Shown piece after piece: positions 33,984 to 43,151 of a DNA stretch of 52,009 bases. Numbering within the stretch: the stretch's first letter is position 1; each line of letters starts with the position of its first letter. A program made the translations under genes and the position numbers. Below the pieces are notes generated by a model, which did not search any database, was not told the DNA's origin, and saw only the letters and a program-made list of their open reading frames with translations. Origin of the DNA: Woeseiaceae bacterium (lineage in GTDB: Bacteria > Pseudomonadota > Gammaproteobacteria > Steroidobacterales > Woeseiaceae); assembly GCA_028289545.1 (NCBI GenBank), contig JANQPG010000058.1, positions 1-52,009 of the forward strand, in the 5' to 3' direction.

Positions 33984-34874
33984 TTACACGTTTTGCGAGA
34001 GGAAGTCGTCCGTGGCGGCCGCCAGCGCCGCGGGTGCCTCGAAATGCAGCATATGGCCGCAATCGGGGATTTGTTGTCGCGCCGTGACGGGAAACGGCAA
34101 ATCAAAATCAAAGCCGCCGTCGTGGGGATGCCCACGCTCGACGAACCGGCTGTTCTCGCCGCTCAGCATGAGCACCGGCGCGGTCACGGCGCGCCAGCAC
34201 GCTTCAGCCTCGGCACGCCGATACAACACGGCATTCGGCAGCCGGTGGCGCGGATCCGCTTTTAACCGCACCCGGCCGTTCTGGTGTACAGCCCACTGCT
34301 CGGCGACGAAGCGCGCGGCCGATGCCGGCATCCGGGGGTTTTGCGCCTGGATCTTCGCCGCGAGCGCCGCGAAGTCCTCGTACTCCAGAAAGTGTTCTTT
34401 GCGGCCTGCTCTTTCGACCCAGCGACGATAGCGAGCCGGCGCCGCGGCCGGATCCGAGTCGGCAAGGCCAAAACCCTCCGCGTTGACGAAAGCCCGGACC
34501 CGCTCGGGAAACACACCGGCGTACAGTCCCGCAACATTCCCGCCCATGCTGTGGCCGAGGATTTGGGCCGGCTCGTCTGGCGAATAGAGTTCCAGCAGCG
34601 CATCGAGGTCCGCCAGGTAGTCCGGGAACCAGTAGACACCGGTGTTTCGGCCCGAGTCGCCGAAACCGCGCCAATCGGGTGCAACAACGTGCCAATCGCG
34701 GTCGAGCTCGTCGGCGAAAAACTGAAATGTCGCGCCAGTATCGCCCCAGCCGTGCAGGCAAATTAGCGTGGGCGCATCCACCTCGCCCCACTCGTGGACG
34801 GCGTAATCGATACCGCGCAGCGAATGCCGAGTTACACGCCTGGGCTTCTGGATTTGATATCGCTTGTGAGTCAT
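33984..34874 (-). CDS. Alpha/beta hydrolase
   Basis: This 296-residue cytoplasmic enzyme has the alpha/beta-hydrolase fold. It shows the oxyanion loop LICLHGWGDTGATFQFF, a nucleophile elbow LGHSMGGN with Ser109, and near the C-terminus DCGHMLHFEAPAALA, whose His completes the triad; the acid is probably in the LMLSGENSRFVE segment. The overall pattern (VVAPDWRGFGDSGRN) resembles epoxide hydrolases and haloalkane dehalogenases, but the substrate cannot be assigned. It lies upstream of the helicase gene on the same strand, but the SOS box between them suggests separate control. No clear ribosome site precedes the ATG. Confidence 0.88.
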   Translation of the reverse strand: MTHKRYQIQKPRRVTRHSLRGIDYAVHEWGEVDAPTLICLHGWGDTGATFQFFADELDRDWHVVAPDWRGFGDSGRNTGVYWFPDYLADLDALLELYSPDEPAQILGHSMGGNVAGLYAGVFPERVRAFVNAEGFGLADSDPAAAPARYRRWVERAGRKEHFLEYEDFAALAAKIQAQNPRMPASAARFVAEQWAVHQNGRVRLKADPRHRLPNAVLYRRAEAEACWRAVTAPVLMLSGENSRFVERGHPHDGGFDFDLPFPVTARQQIPDCGHMLHFEAPAALAAATDDFLSQNV

Positions 34875-35016
34875 CGGAGAGTGGCGCGGCGTTTTTTTGT
34901 GCTGAGCTGACGCAAAGAGTAACGCAACCGCGCTTTATTGCGCTTCACCGCACGCTTTTTGCACGACGGCTGGTTAGAATAAGGTCAAGGGAGCATTCAT
35001 TGGCACAGTCACGGGC

Positions 35017-37377
35017 ATGACCGGCGATATCGCACTTGTATTAGGGATTCTTGCGATTTCGTTGATCCTGTTTGTCAGTGAGATCATCCGCATGGATGTC
35101 GTCGCGCTGATGGTGCTCGGCGCGCTGGCCATTACCGGGCTCGTGGGGGCGGACGACGCGTTTGCCGGTTTCTCGAACAGCGCCGTCATTACGGTCTGGG
35201 CCATGTTCATCCTGAGCGAGGGACTGACGCGGACCGGGATTGCCGACATCATTGGCCGGCAGGTCATGCGAATAGCGGGCCGCCGCGAAATTTCCATGAT
35301 TGTGGTCATCATGATGACCGGGGCGGTGCTGTCGGCCTTCATGAATAACATCGGGGTTGCGGCCCTCATGCTGCCCGTTGTCGTCGAGGTTGCGAGGCGA
35401 ACCCGCATCCCCGCGTCGAGGCTCTTGATGCCGCTGGCCTACTCCACGCTCCTGGGCGGCCTCATGACGCTCATCGGTACGCCGCCGAACCTGCTGATCA
35501 GCGAATCGCTGGAGCGCGGCGGCTACGAGCCGTTCAAGCTGTTCGATTTTACGCCGATGGGCGCGGGCATCATGTTCGTCGGCGTGCTGTTCATCGCACT
35601 GTTCGGGCGACTGCTGCTGCCGGCCAGAAAAGCGGAACGGGACCGCGGGATCAGCCAGCGCAACCTGCGCGCACGCTACAAACTCCACGAACGCACCTTC
35701 ATGATGCGCATACCGTACAACTCGGTGCTCGTCGGCAAGACCCTGGCGGAAAGCCGCATTGGCCAGTCAACCGGGCTCATCATCCTCGCACTGATGCGCG
35801 ACGGCCGCAGCGAACCGCTGCCGAGCCGACAGACGCTCCTGCGCGGGGGTGACGGCATCCTGGTCCAGGGCCGCGTCGATCAGTTCCGCGAGTTACGCCG
35901 TTTGAGCGACCTGGTCATCGAGCGCGAGGCGCCGGTCCTCAAGTCGATGGTGGCCGAGAAAGTCCGTTACGCCGAGGCAACGCTGGCCGAAGGCAGCAAC
36001 CTGGTCGGTGAGCTGCTACGCGATGCCGGTTTCCGCTCCCGCTTCGACGTGGCCGTCGTCGGCGTCCACCGCCGTGGCGGCTACCGCCTGACCAACCTTG
36101 CCTACCTGCCGCTCAGGGCCGGTGATCGCATCCTCCTGCAGGGCGAAGTCGATGCCGTCGCACAGCTCGAGAAGTTTGCGGACTTCGACCATGTCGAAAT
36201 GTTTACCGCTGATACCCTGAGTGAGCGGTATCCGTCGGACGAGCGGCTGTTTGTCGTGCGCCTGCCGAAAGACAGCGCCCTGTCCGACGTCACGCTGGCG
36301 AAAAGCCGGCTGACGGACGCCTTCGACTTTCGCGTCGTATCCGTCTTTCGTGACAGCCAGCTCAAGGTCATGCCGCGCGGCGACGAGGTGCTGCATCAGG
36401 GTGACCTGCTGCTGATCGAGGGCCAGACCAGCGATCTCGACGTACTGCGAGGTTTCCAGGAACTCAAGATCGACGAGCGGGTGCCCGCCAACCTCGGCGC
36501 GTTCGAATCGGAGCGACTGACCTTGCTCGACGCAACCCTGGACCCGCGCAGCCGGCTGGCGGGCAAGACCGTCGGCGAGCTGAATTTCCGCGAGCGCTAC
36601 GGCATCGAACTCGCAGGCATCGAGCGTGAAGGCGACGCCGTCAGTTCCGACCTTGCCCGCGAACGGCTGCAGATCGGCGACGCGCTGTTGCTGCTCGGCC
36701 CGCGGGACCGGCTACAGCTCCTGGCCTCCGATTCCGATTTCCTCACCCTGACGCCGCTGGGCCAGGAGCCTCCCGACACGCGCCGCGCACCGCTTGCCGC
36801 CGCGATCATGCTCGGCGTGGTCTTGAGCGTCATGCTCGGTTATGCACCAATTTCCGTCGCCGCCGTCGTCGGCGGCACGATCATGGTGTTGACGCGCTGT
36901 CTGAGTATGGAGCAGGCGTATCGCGCAATCGACTGGCGCGCCATCTTCCTGATCGCCGGCATGCTGCCGCTCGGCACGGCCATGCAGGACACGGGGGCGG
37001 CAACCTATCTCGCCGATCAGGTCATGGCGCTCCTCGGCGACGCGGGCCCCTGGCCCGTCATCATGGGGCTCTACATCCTCACGGCCATGGCGACAATGAT
37101 CATTCCGACCGCTGCCCTCGTCGTACTGATGTCGCCGATTGTGCTGTCGGCCATGTCCGACATGGGGCTTGCCCCTGAGACGGCTATGATGGCCGTTGCG
37201 ATGGCCGCATCCGCCAGCTTCACGAGCCCAATATCGCATCCGGCAAACATTCTCGTGATGGGCCCGGGCGGCTACCGCTTCGTGGACTACCTCAAGGTGG
37301 GCGTGCCGTTGACCATTGTCGTTTTCATTACGGTCATGGTCTTGTTGCCGATCTTCTGGCCGTTGACACCCGTCTGA
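35017..37377 (+). CDS. SLC13/DASS-type permease with four RCK_C-like domains
   Basis: A 786-residue membrane transporter of the ion-transporter superfamily. Residues 1-210 hold the first membrane half with the motifs AFMNNIGVAALMLPVVVEVA and LIGTPPNLLISESL. A soluble insert at about 215-575 contains four TrkA-C/RCK_C-like repeats, each with a beta-rich pattern ending in GD-like loops (GGDGILVQG, AGDRILLQG, HQGDLLLIEG, IGDALLLLG). The second membrane half runs from about 585 to the end (IIPTAALVVLMSPIVLSA; SFTSPISHPANILVMGPGGY). Such proteins import dicarboxylates, sulfate or related anions, usually with sodium; the RCK_C domains may sense a nucleotide or the substrate. Single rightward gene. 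Confidence 0.88.
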   Translation: MTGDIALVLGILAISLILFVSEIIRMDVVALMVLGALAITGLVGADDAFAGFSNSAVITVWAMFILSEGLTRTGIADIIGRQVMRIAGRREISMIVVIMMTGAVLSAFMNNIGVAALMLPVVVEVARRTRIPASRLLMPLAYSTLLGGLMTLIGTPPNLLISESLERGGYEPFKLFDFTPMGAGIMFVGVLFIALFGRLLLPARKAERDRGISQRNLRARYKLHERTFMMRIPYNSVLVGKTLAESRIGQSTGLIILALMRDGRSEPLPSRQTLLRGGDGILVQGRVDQFRELRRLSDLVIEREAPVLKSMVAEKVRYAEATLAEGSNLVGELLRDAGFRSRFDVAVVGVHRRGGYRLTNLAYLPLRAGDRILLQGEVDAVAQLEKFADFDHVEMFTADTLSERYPSDERLFVVRLPKDSALSDVTLAKSRLTDAFDFRVVSVFRDSQLKVMPRGDEVLHQGDLLLIEGQTSDLDVLRGFQELKIDERVPANLGAFESERLTLLDATLDPRSRLAGKTVGELNFRERYGIELAGIEREGDAVSSDLARERLQIGDALLLLGPRDRLQLLASDSDFLTLTPLGQEPPDTRRAPLAAAIMLGVVLSVMLGYAPISVAAVVGGTIMVLTRCLSMEQAYRAIDWRAIFLIAGMLPLGTAMQDTGAATYLADQVMALLGDAGPWPVIMGLYILTAMATMIIPTAALVVLMSPIVLSAMSDMGLAPETAMMAVAMAASASFTSPISHPANILVMGPGGYRFVDYLKVGVPLTIVVFITVMVLLPIFWPLTPV

Positions 37378-37459
37378 CGGCATCACGCCTCGTGCTACGC
37401 CATGCGGGACTCTGGTAACCTCGCGCTCGGTTGGTCGATACTGAAAGGGTTTGACGCGC

Positions 37460-38710
37460 ATGTCGGAACAAACCGCGGAAAAAGTCGCGGACCAGGTAGT
37501 TGTTGTCGGCGCAGGTCACGGCGCCGGCCAGGTCGTTGCAACGCTGAAACAAAAAAAGTATCCCGGACATATCGTTGTCGTTGGCGACGAGGCGTGGCTG
37601 CCGTATCAGCGCCCGCCGCTCTCGAAGAAATTCCTGGCCGGCGAGCTGCCGGCTGAACGGCTGTACGTCAAACCGGAGAAGTTTTACGACGACCCCGACA
37701 TCGAGGTCCGGCTGAATACGCGGGTGACGGCAATCGACCCCGACGCCCGCTCGCTATCGGCCAGCGACGGCAGTCGCATTCACTACAGTCAGCTCGTTCT
37801 TGCAACCGGGTCGCGAGCGCGGACGCTCTCCGTAACGGGCTCGGACCTGGCCGGCATTCACTACCTGCGCGGCATCGACGACGTAAACGCCATTCGCGGA
37901 GAACTCGAGCAAGCATCGCGAACGGTCATCGTCGGTGCGGGCTATATTGGCCTGGAAGTAGCGGCCGTCATGCGCCAACTCGGCCAGGAAGTCACGGTAC
38001 TCGAAATGGCCGACCGGGTCATGAGCCGTGTCGTTTCGCCGACACTGTCATCGTTCTACGCGGGGGAGCATGAGAACGCCGGCGTTCGCCTGTTGCTCGG
38101 CCAGGGACTCGACGGATTCGAGGGTCGGAACGGCCGCGTCACGGCGGTGGCGACCTCGGCCGGCGAACTACTGCCGGCTGATCTGGTGATCGTCGGCATC
38201 GGCATCCTCCCCAACACCGAACTGGCAGAAGCCGCAGGCCTCGAGGTCGACAACGGGATTGTGGTCGACGAGCATTGCCGAAGCAGCGATCCGCACATTT
38301 ACGCGATCGGCGATTGCACATCACATCCAAGCCGCATCTACGGACGCAGGCTCAGGCTCGAATCCGTACAGAACGCCCTTGAGCAAGCAAAAGTTGCTGC
38401 CGTCAATATCAACGGCGGCGACGAATGTTACGATCAGGTGCCCTGGTTCTGGTCGGACCAGTTCGATCTCAAACTGCAGATTGCCGGTCTGTCCGAGGGT
38501 TACGACGAGACCGTTTTACGCGGTAATCCGGCGGAACGGCGCTTCAGCTGCGCCTACCTGAAAGACGGTCGTCTACTGGCTCTGGACGCCGTCAATGCAC
38601 CCAAGGATTTCATGCAGGCTAAAGCGCTGATCGCCAAAGGTGTGCAACCGGATGTCGACAAGCTCGCGGACCCGCAGGTTGCGCTCAACACGCTGAGCGA
38701 CAGCCCCTAA
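37460..38710 (+). CDS. Ferredoxin/rubredoxin-reductase-like FAD oxidoreductase
   Basis: From the ATG at 37460, with AAGGG about 10 bases upstream, this is a 416-residue flavoprotein; a TTG three codons earlier is too close to that site. It has two dinucleotide-binding domains: FAD (VVVVGAGHGAGQVVATLKQK) and NAD(P) (TVIVGAGYIGLEVAAVMRQL), plus GIGILPNTELAEAAGL and the closing FAD motif DPHIYAIGDCTSHPS. The C-terminal PWFWSDQFDLKLQIAGLSEG is typical of reductases serving Rieske oxygenases and P450s, such as putidaredoxin reductase. No oxygenase, P450 or ferredoxin gene is adjacent, so its partner is unknown. It follows the SLC13 gene by 82 bases. Confidence 0.88.
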   Translation: MSEQTAEKVADQVVVVGAGHGAGQVVATLKQKKYPGHIVVVGDEAWLPYQRPPLSKKFLAGELPAERLYVKPEKFYDDPDIEVRLNTRVTAIDPDARSLSASDGSRIHYSQLVLATGSRARTLSVTGSDLAGIHYLRGIDDVNAIRGELEQASRTVIVGAGYIGLEVAAVMRQLGQEVTVLEMADRVMSRVVSPTLSSFYAGEHENAGVRLLLGQGLDGFEGRNGRVTAVATSAGELLPADLVIVGIGILPNTELAEAAGLEVDNGIVVDEHCRSSDPHIYAIGDCTSHPSRIYGRRLRLESVQNALEQAKVAAVNINGGDECYDQVPWFWSDQFDLKLQIAGLSEGYDETVLRGNPAERRFSCAYLKDGRLLALDAVNAPKDFMQAKALIAKGVQPDVDKLADPQVALNTLSDSP

Positions 38711-38762
38711 CGGTTCCCCGGCGCTTCTAATAGCGCTTGCGACCGCGCTGTCAGGGAGCTTC

Positions 38763-39488
38763 CTACGGCGTGTCGCCGGCAACGACCCCTTCTTCGAACG
38801 AGTCCGCGGAAACCGCCGCGGGAATCTCGATAGTGAGCTGTCCTTCGGCAGCAACCGGACCATTCTCCGCGGAATAGGCCCGTGCCGTCAGCGTCTCGAT
38901 GGCTGCCGAATCCAGTTCCGCAAACTCACCGCTGCCGCCAACAACGACGCCCGTGCCGAGGGAACCGGGCCCGAACGTCAGATTGCCGCGCCATTGACCT
39001 TTCCAGGAGTTGCTGGAACTCCAGTGCGCGGGCAGCACGATATCGCGCAGGTACTGGAAGCGGTTTTCGCGCTGCCCGACCACCAGCGAGCCGCGTCCGG
39101 GCATGTACACGTACCACAGACTGTCGACGACAGCTTCGCCGCTCAAAAGCTGGGTGCTCTCGGACCAGGAGGCGAACTTGATGCCCAGTCCCACGGTCTC
39201 GTTGCGCGAACCGGACAGCAAGGTCACGGTTACGTCGGTCTGCCGGACGGCAGGCTCCCAGAGCTGCTGCACGCGCGACGGTTGTGGATTGATGCTCGAT
39301 TCTCCGTTGTTGGTGTGGGCGAGCGCATCCTCGGCCACGCCGGAGTAGTTCAGCACCAGAAGCTCGTTCCTGGAGACCTCGATCGGCGACAGCGAGGACG
39401 AAGAGACCAACGGGTTGAACACGATAAAAGCGGCGGCGGCAGCGGCGCCGAGCAACAATCCAGCCAGAAGAGCCAAAAGGTACTTCAT
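38763..39488 (-). CDS. Unknown membrane-anchored protein with PxRGS motif (paralogue 2)
   Basis: A 241-residue protein with one N-terminal membrane helix (YLLALLAGLLLGAAAAAAFI) and a periplasmic, beta-rich rest. It shares with the adjacent upstream protein the helix pattern, the core W-x-V-x-M-P-G-R-G-S-L-V-V and a similar C-terminal strand (GQLTIEIPAAV against GRIELEVAFVA), so the two are diverged paralogues. The start overlaps the upstream gene's stop as ATGA, so they are coupled and may form a complex. A Gly-rich stretch (GPGSLGTGVVVGGSGEF) lies near 190. I do not recognise the family; the acidic end (SFEEGVVAGDTP) is unusual. Confidence 0.6.
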   Translation of the reverse strand: MKYLLALLAGLLLGAAAAAAFIVFNPLVSSSSLSPIEVSRNELLVLNYSGVAEDALAHTNNGESSINPQPSRVQQLWEPAVRQTDVTVTLLSGSRNETVGLGIKFASWSESTQLLSGEAVVDSLWYVYMPGRGSLVVGQRENRFQYLRDIVLPAHWSSSNSWKGQWRGNLTFGPGSLGTGVVVGGSGEFAELDSAAIETLTARAYSAENGPVAAEGQLTIEIPAAVSADSFEEGVVAGDTP

Positions 39489-40060
39489 TCCTCGGCGCCT
39501 CCGATCGCGACAAAGGCAACCTCGAGTTCGATACGGCCGTCACCGGGACTGTCGTCGCCCGCTTCCTGAGCCACCCAGCGCTCGGTCATCGAGCCGCTGA
39601 GAGACTGAAACTCCCGCGTGCCGTGCCGCAGGACACCGCTGCGGTAACCACCCTCCAGCGCCTCGGGCTGCATGGTCACATAGGCCGAGCCGCGCGCCGG
39701 CACATGCAGCACCCATTCGATAATGGCGTCCTGGTCCGGCCCTCGCGCCGCGATACGGCTTGCAACACCCACCACGGCGTCGCGCGCGTTTCGCAGCTTG
39801 AACAACTCGGTGTTGAGTTCGCCCGACAACATGCCGTCCGGCCATGCCAGATCCGGCGGCACCGGCGAGGCCAGTCCGTCGGCGCCAAGCAGTATCCGGT
39901 CCATCGGTATGTTGACGTAGAACGCTTCGGCGTTGCCGCCGTTGGTGCGCACCGAAATAATCGACGCCTCGCGATGCTGGTTGACTACGGGCACCGCATA
40001 CAGCACGCCGCCGACCGCGGCAGCTCCAAGCAACAGTCCCACTACAAAAGTCTTAAACAC
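39485..40060 (-). CDS. Unknown membrane-anchored protein with PxRGS motif (paralogue 1)
   Basis: About 191 residues from a GTG at 40060. That start is chosen because FKTFVVGLLLGAAAVGGVLY then aligns with the start of the downstream paralogue. The frame is open to a GTG at 40159, but that lies inside two strong hairpins and adds a non-conserved basic stretch; no clear ribosome site marks either. One N-terminal helix anchors a periplasmic, beta-rich part with the shared motif V-L-H-V-P-A-R-G-S-A-Y-V near residue 130. The gene ends in an ATGA overlap with its paralogue. The pair faces gshA's 3' end across a hairpin-rich gap. Function unknown. Confidence 0.55.
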   Translation of the reverse strand: MFKTFVVGLLLGAAAVGGVLYAVPVVNQHREASIISVRTNGGNAEAFYVNIPMDRILLGADGLASPVPPDLAWPDGMLSGELNTELFKLRNARDAVVGVASRIAARGPDQDAIIEWVLHVPARGSAYVTMQPEALEGGYRSGVLRHGTREFQSLSGSMTERWVAQEAGDDSPGDGRIELEVAFVAIGGAEE

Positions 40061-40146
40061 GATAAACCGCGCTGCTTTGACAGAATTATGTTGAAGTTTA
40101 GTTAAATTGCCCGGCCCGGCACACTGGCGCCACGCCGTTTTGTGAC

Positions 40147-40180
40147 GGGCCGCACACACTGCGGCCCCACTCGCCAGTGG
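40147..40180. other. Two tandem hairpins between gshA and the paralogue pair
   Basis: GGGCCGC (40147-40153) and GCGGCCC (40161-40167) form a perfect 7-bp stem; CCACT (40167-40171) and AGTGG (40176-40180) a second. No T-run follows on either strand, so a standard terminator is not supported, but they could slow leftward transcription from gshA or fold in the leader of the paralogue pair. A third hairpin (AGCGGC/GCCGCT, 40211-40231) lies nearby with Ts only in its loop. Confidence 0.5.
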
Positions 40181-40284
40181 GCTCGTTCACGAACCGTCGC
40201 CCTGGTGGTTAGCGGCGGTTTTTTAGCCGCTGGGGCAGGATGCGCAAGGGCCTTGCCGCCTCGGCGCCGCAGTGGCTCAGCTGT

Positions 40285-41907
40285 TCAGCTCTCGCGGCCG
40301 TTGAAGTAGCGATCGAGGTAGTCGTCGAGCGAAATCGCGTCTTCGGCCTCGATACGCTGCTGGCGTTCGATCGATTCGCGTGATTCCTGATCGAACGCGG
40401 CCTGCCGCGCACTCGGCAGGGGCTTCAGCGCCGCGAAATAATCGCGATGACAACGGGCCATGTCGAGCGCCCAATGCGAGTAGGCCTGTCGCTCTTCCGT
40501 GAGACCCTCGAGTAGCCTTGCGGACGGCGTTCTGTCGGGTTCGTCCACTCGACGCCGCATCTCGTCGGCGGCCGCGGCGTAGTCCGAACCGTTCTCGGTG
40601 GCGTCGATCAGACCCGCAACCTGCTGCACGTCATCCAGAATCTCTCGAGCCCAGTGCTCCAGCGTAACGTCGCCGCTCGAGCGTCTGAGTGTCAGGCCGG
40701 GCTTGCGTCCCGCTTTTGCCGTGGTGAGTTGATTGTGGGCCGCGCGGAGGAGATCCGCATCGTCGAGCGGCGGACTGTCCGCCAGGAGGCAATAGATCAA
40801 AAACGCCTCCATGAAGCGCATAGTGGTCTGGTTGACGCCGGCCGGGTCGAAAACGTTGAGATCGATCGAGCGGATCTCGACGTACTCGATACCGCCGCGC
40901 TTGAGCGCCGCCGTGGGTCGCTCCCCGGAACGCGCAACCCGCTTGGGACGTACGGCGCTGTAGTACTCGTTCTCGATTTGCAGTTTGTTGGCGTTCAGCT
41001 GTCGGTACTCGCCATCGACCTTGACGCCAATCCGCTCGTAGTCAGGCTCGGGTGTCCGGATCGCCGCGTTCAGCCCCTCGGTGTACTCCTCCAGGCTGTT
41101 CAGCGAAATATGAATACTCGCCTGCGTCTTGTTGCTGTAGCCCAGATCGCTCATGCGCAGCGACGTTCCGTAAGGTTCGTAGAGCGTGCCGTCGTTCAGC
41201 GACGGCATGTCGAGATCGCCATGCGCCATGAACGAGCGGCAGAGTGCCGGTGACGCGCCGAACAGGTACAGCACCAGCCAGCCGAACCGGCGAAAATTCC
41301 GAACCAGGCCCAGGTAGTGATCGGACCGGAATGCGTCGTCGCTGCGCTCGTCGCCCAGGAGTTCCTTGTACATGGGCCAGAACGGCGCGGGCAGCGAGTA
41401 GTTGAAGTGGACGCCGGCGATCGTCTGCATCGGGCGTCCGTAGCGATAGCCCAGGCCGCGCCGGTAAATGGTCTTCATGCGGCCGACGTTCGACGTGCCG
41501 TACTGCGCCAGCGGCACGCCTTCGTCGCCCGACACGCTGCACGGCATGCTCGCCGGCCACAACAATTCATCGCCGAGATTTGCGTAGGTGAACTGATGGA
41601 TGTCGCAGATCGCCTGCTGGGCCTCCCAGCTGCTGGCGTAGGCCGGCGTCACGAATTCGAGCAGCGCTTCCGAAAAATCCGTCGTGATGTAGCGGTTGGT
41701 CAGCGCCGAACCGAGTGCCCGCGGGTGTGGCGACAGGGCCAGCCGACCGTCGTCGGTCACCCTCAGAGACTCCTTCTCGATGCCCTTGCGGCCACCGGCA
41801 AGGGCGTGTCGATCTGCGGATTCGATCAGCGCGAAACGCGTTTTGAAATCTGTACTCAAAGGGGCTTTACCACGAACCTTAAGTCCGCCGGGCAACGATT
41901 GTTCCAT
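40285..41907 (-). CDS. gshA: Glutamate-cysteine ligase (GshA, type 1)
   Basis: The first, rate-limiting enzyme of glutathione synthesis, joining Glu and Cys with ATP in the cytoplasm. From the ATG at 41907 it is 540 residues, close to E. coli GshA (518). Family motifs include GIEKESLRVTDDGRLALSPH, ALTNRYITTDFSEALLEFVT, GVHFNYSLPAPFW, SDLGYSNKTQASIHISLNSL and IEYVEIRSIDLNVFDPAGVN. The frame is open 26 codons further upstream without conserved residues; no strong ribosome site decides it. It is a single leftward gene; its 3' gap (40160-40284) holds hairpins but no clear terminator. Confidence 0.92.
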   Translation of the reverse strand: MEQSLPGGLKVRGKAPLSTDFKTRFALIESADRHALAGGRKGIEKESLRVTDDGRLALSPHPRALGSALTNRYITTDFSEALLEFVTPAYASSWEAQQAICDIHQFTYANLGDELLWPASMPCSVSGDEGVPLAQYGTSNVGRMKTIYRRGLGYRYGRPMQTIAGVHFNYSLPAPFWPMYKELLGDERSDDAFRSDHYLGLVRNFRRFGWLVLYLFGASPALCRSFMAHGDLDMPSLNDGTLYEPYGTSLRMSDLGYSNKTQASIHISLNSLEEYTEGLNAAIRTPEPDYERIGVKVDGEYRQLNANKLQIENEYYSAVRPKRVARSGERPTAALKRGGIEYVEIRSIDLNVFDPAGVNQTTMRFMEAFLIYCLLADSPPLDDADLLRAAHNQLTTAKAGRKPGLTLRRSSGDVTLEHWAREILDDVQQVAGLIDATENGSDYAAAADEMRRRVDEPDRTPSARLLEGLTEERQAYSHWALDMARCHRDYFAALKPLPSARQAAFDQESRESIERQQRIEAEDAISLDDYLDRYFNGRES

Positions 41908-42098
41908 AATGGCCGCGCCGGAATCCGCGCGCCGCTGGCATTTGTACCACAAGCCCGTGGCGCCCGTGCGAAAAAAATCAAACACTTGCAGGCTGATACT
42001 TGCTTTCGTAACGATATTGCGTTCAGTCGCCGTACATTCTGTTTATGCTAAACGGTATGCTGAATACGCCGGCGAATAACCGCCGCTGCGGAGCCTTG

Positions 42099-42476
42099 AT
42101 GCTGCACGCCACCAGAACACTGCTCGTCATCGTGGGCATCCTGCTGATGCAGGACGCTCATGCCCTGCGCTGCGGCAACAAGATTGTGCGCGACGGCATG
42201 CACGAAGCCGAGGTACTGGCGATCTGCGGCGAGCCGACGTTGCGGCGCGATATCGGCACGACGGTTCGCGGCGGTGGAATACGCTACCGGCAGCCTCACG
42301 ATGATCAGCGGTACCGGTACCGCCTGCCCGAGCGATTCTTAAGCGAAGTCGTCGTCACCGAGTACATCTACAATTTTGGCCCGCGCCGACTCATGCGCAG
42401 GCTGGTTTTCGAGGGCGGCGAGCTCGTCAGGATCGAAAGCCTGGGCTACGGCTACCACCCGAAGAAGAATCCGTAA
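42099..42476 (+). CDS. DUF2845 family small exported protein
   Basis: From the ATG at 42099, with GGAG 5 bases upstream, this is a 125-residue protein; earlier in-frame starts at 42045 lack a ribosome site and would bury the signal peptide. The signal (TRTLLVIVGILLMQDAHA) ends before LRCGNKIVRDGMHEAEV, the hallmark of DUF2845, with the conserved VLAICGEPTLRRD and the C-terminal RRLMRRLVFEGGELVRIESL. The two cysteines probably form a disulfide. DUF2845 proteins are common in gammaproteobacteria, near-SmpA/OmlA-like in pattern, and of unknown function. It is 59 bases upstream of the bactofilin gene. Confidence 0.82.
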   Translation: MLHATRTLLVIVGILLMQDAHALRCGNKIVRDGMHEAEVLAICGEPTLRRDIGTTVRGGGIRYRQPHDDQRYRYRLPERFLSEVVVTEYIYNFGPRRLMRRLVFEGGELVRIESLGYGYHPKKNP

Positions 42477-42535
42477 CTGGAAGCGGTTACCATCGGGCAG
42501 GCACTCCAGCAAGAAACCCTCAAGGACCTGACCGC

Positions 42536-42931
42536 ATGACCGACAACCGTCTGCGCCGTATCCGCGACCGCTCCTCCGGAGCTGTCACACTCATCAACGA
42601 AGGCTGCAAAATCACGGGCCTGATCACGGGGAGCGGCGACTACAAAATCACCGGCACGGTCGAAGGCGACTGCGACCTCGACGGCACGATCACCATACAC
42701 AAGGACGGCCACTGGGCCGGTACCGTAAAGGCCGAGCACGTCATCGTCGCGGGCCACGTGGACGGCGACATTGTTGCCCACGGGCATGTCGAAATAGCGG
42801 GCACGGCGAAGATTACGGGCACCGTCACCGGGGAAGCCATTGCCGTCGCGGAGGGGGCTGTGGTCGAAGGCAGAATGCGCACGACGAGCAGCAGCGAACC
42901 GCAGTCGTTTACCGAAAAAAGAGCCGAGTAG
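42536..42931 (+). CDS. Bactofilin (polymer-forming cytoskeletal protein)
   Basis: This 131-residue protein is almost all one bactofilin (DUF583) domain: a right-handed beta-helix of short repeats, seen as alternating Gly/Val/Ile turns (KITGLITGSGDYKITGTVEG, DGDIVAHGHVEIAGTAKITG). Bactofilins polymerise without nucleotides into membrane-linked filaments that organise cell-wall enzymes or shape. The short basic start (TDNRLRRIRDR) may help membrane or DNA contact and a Ser/Glu tail ends it. AAGGA 9 bases before the ATG supports the start. No LytM peptidase, a common neighbour, is adjacent. Confidence 0.9.
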   Translation: MTDNRLRRIRDRSSGAVTLINEGCKITGLITGSGDYKITGTVEGDCDLDGTITIHKDGHWAGTVKAEHVIVAGHVDGDIVAHGHVEIAGTAKITGTVTGEAIAVAEGAVVEGRMRTTSSSEPQSFTEKRAE

Positions 42932-43151
42932 ACCCGGTCTCGGCACGGATCGTAGCGGCCGAGCCACTATGTCAAAAGCAGGTCTGAGCCCTCCGGCCGA
43001 TGCTACACTTGCGGCGTCGGCATATTCACGCCGAGCCGGGGGCCCGGATACGGCCTCTCGAGCCCGTGCCTGAAACCCGCAAAACCAATAACACCGAGGG
43101 CCCCTGCCGGCCCGATACCATCACGCCGGCGGGACAGGACGACAGTTTGTT

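Noticed and set aside
40147..40180. Hairpins as gshA terminator
   Set aside because: Strong stems but no T-run on the gshA strand.
42968..43072. Possible 34-codon frame before the GGDEF-EAL gene
   Set aside because: No ribosome site, low-complexity Ala/Arg content, and it overlaps a possible promoter.
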